The notes beneath the pieces were generated by a model. The model saw nothing but the letters and a program-made list of their open reading frames with translations, was not told where the DNA came from and did no database searches. Of a stretch of 64,000 nucleotides of DNA, positions 63,901 to 64,000 are shown in pieces. Both the position numbers and the translations under genes were made by a program. Source of the DNA: Ricinus communis (Eukaryota > Streptophyta > Magnoliopsida > Malpighiales > Euphorbiaceae); contig NC_063260.1 of the NCBI RefSeq assembly GCF_019578655.1, positions 23,026,888 to 23,090,887 of the forward strand. The letters are read 5' to 3'. How positions within the stretch are numbered: the stretch's first letter is position 1; every line of letters begins with the position of its first letter.

Positions 63901-64000
63901 ACAATTACGCCTATTAAAATATCTTTGATAGGGATTTTACAACATGAAAATATCTTTTAATTAATATAGTTTTATCATGTTTCTCAGTTCCGTTAGTTTA
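60910..64000. other. AT-rich gene-free end of the window
   Basis: Upstream DNA of the AGP31-type gene, then ~1 kb (61200-62160) of extremely AT-rich, irregularly repetitive sequence, and a short inverted repeat at 63619-63713. Short frames near 63.2-63.4 kb on both strands show no recognisable domain. Confidence 0.5.
63619..63713. repeat. Short inverted repeat (hairpin, MITE-like)
   Basis: TTACTAAAATATTATTATTT at 63619 pairs with AATAATAATATTTTAGTAG ending at 63713: 21 of 22 arm bases are complementary, with a ~50-base loop. Weaker complementarity (TCGAGTTA against the reverse complement TTGAGTTA) extends outward to about 63600 and 63735. Confidence 0.7.

Noticed and set aside
1..64000. tRNA genes, rRNA genes, CRISPR arrays
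   Set aside because: No tRNA B-box with matching stems, no rRNA-like GC-rich conserved stretch and no regularly spaced identical repeats with unique spacers were seen on either strand.

Overview
This window is nuclear DNA from a dicot plant, probably a rosid. The coding islands are separated by kilobases of very AT-rich DNA, genes are broken by introns with GT..AG borders, and the products are plant-specific (Dof, LEAFY COTYLEDON 2, VQ, AGP31, LEUNIG-like, a plastid-targeted ribosomal protein). Gene content would fit Malpighiales/Euphorbiaceae, but nothing here fixes the species.

Layout: 1-5.6 kb is gene-poor. A Dof zinc-finger gene is at 5.6-6.6 kb (-). A foldback element lies at 8.85-9.35 kb and a degenerate ~190-bp tandem repeat at 10.0-10.8 kb. 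A two-exon LEA_4 gene with an organelle-type presequence is at 11.6-12.6 kb (-). A relic of the 3' end of LEC2 sits at 13.36-13.48 kb, directly next to a 1.47-kb Pack-MULE (13491-14956) that carries a decayed cationic amino-acid transporter fragment. The plastid ribosomal protein S5 gene is at 16.2-18.5 kb (+), converging on a 15-exon LEUNIG-like corepressor gene at 19.2-25.5 kb (-). A six-exon LEC2 gene is at 27.6-30.3 kb (+), followed by a relic copy of its own upstream region at 31.2-32.0 kb. A small three-exon V-ATPase assembly factor (Pkr1-type) is at 33.4-34.9 kb (-), a five-coding-exon SMG7L gene at 36.8-40.4 kb (-), an intronless VQ4 gene at 50.1-50.9 kb (-), a decayed RNase H-like retroelement piece at 58.6-59.2 kb, and a two-exon AGP31-type cell-wall gene at 59.5-60.8 kb (-). 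The rest to 64 kb is AT-rich and gene-free.

How it hangs together: SMG7L, VQ4, AGP31, LEC2 and a Dof gene are, from memory, near neighbours on Arabidopsis chromosome 1 (about At1g28260-At1g28310). The window therefore looks like a conserved ancestral block, rearranged, with S5, LEUNIG-like, Pkr1-like and LEA genes interleaved and with the RALF-like gene of the Arabidopsis block not visible. There is no operon-like logic. A seed-maturation theme is plausible: LEC2 is a master embryo regulator that acts through RY (CATGCA) elements, and the LEA gene has two ABRE-type ACGTGTC boxes and an upstream RY core. The most unusual signals are the LEC2-derived relics on both sides of LEC2, the Pack-MULE with a near-perfect 9-bp target duplication, the hidden presequence exon of the LEA gene, and an AT-rich tandem repeat family present at two loci in opposite orientations. 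Exon structures were worked out by hand from splice signals and reading frame. Each joined CDS is an exact multiple of three, but none has transcript support here.
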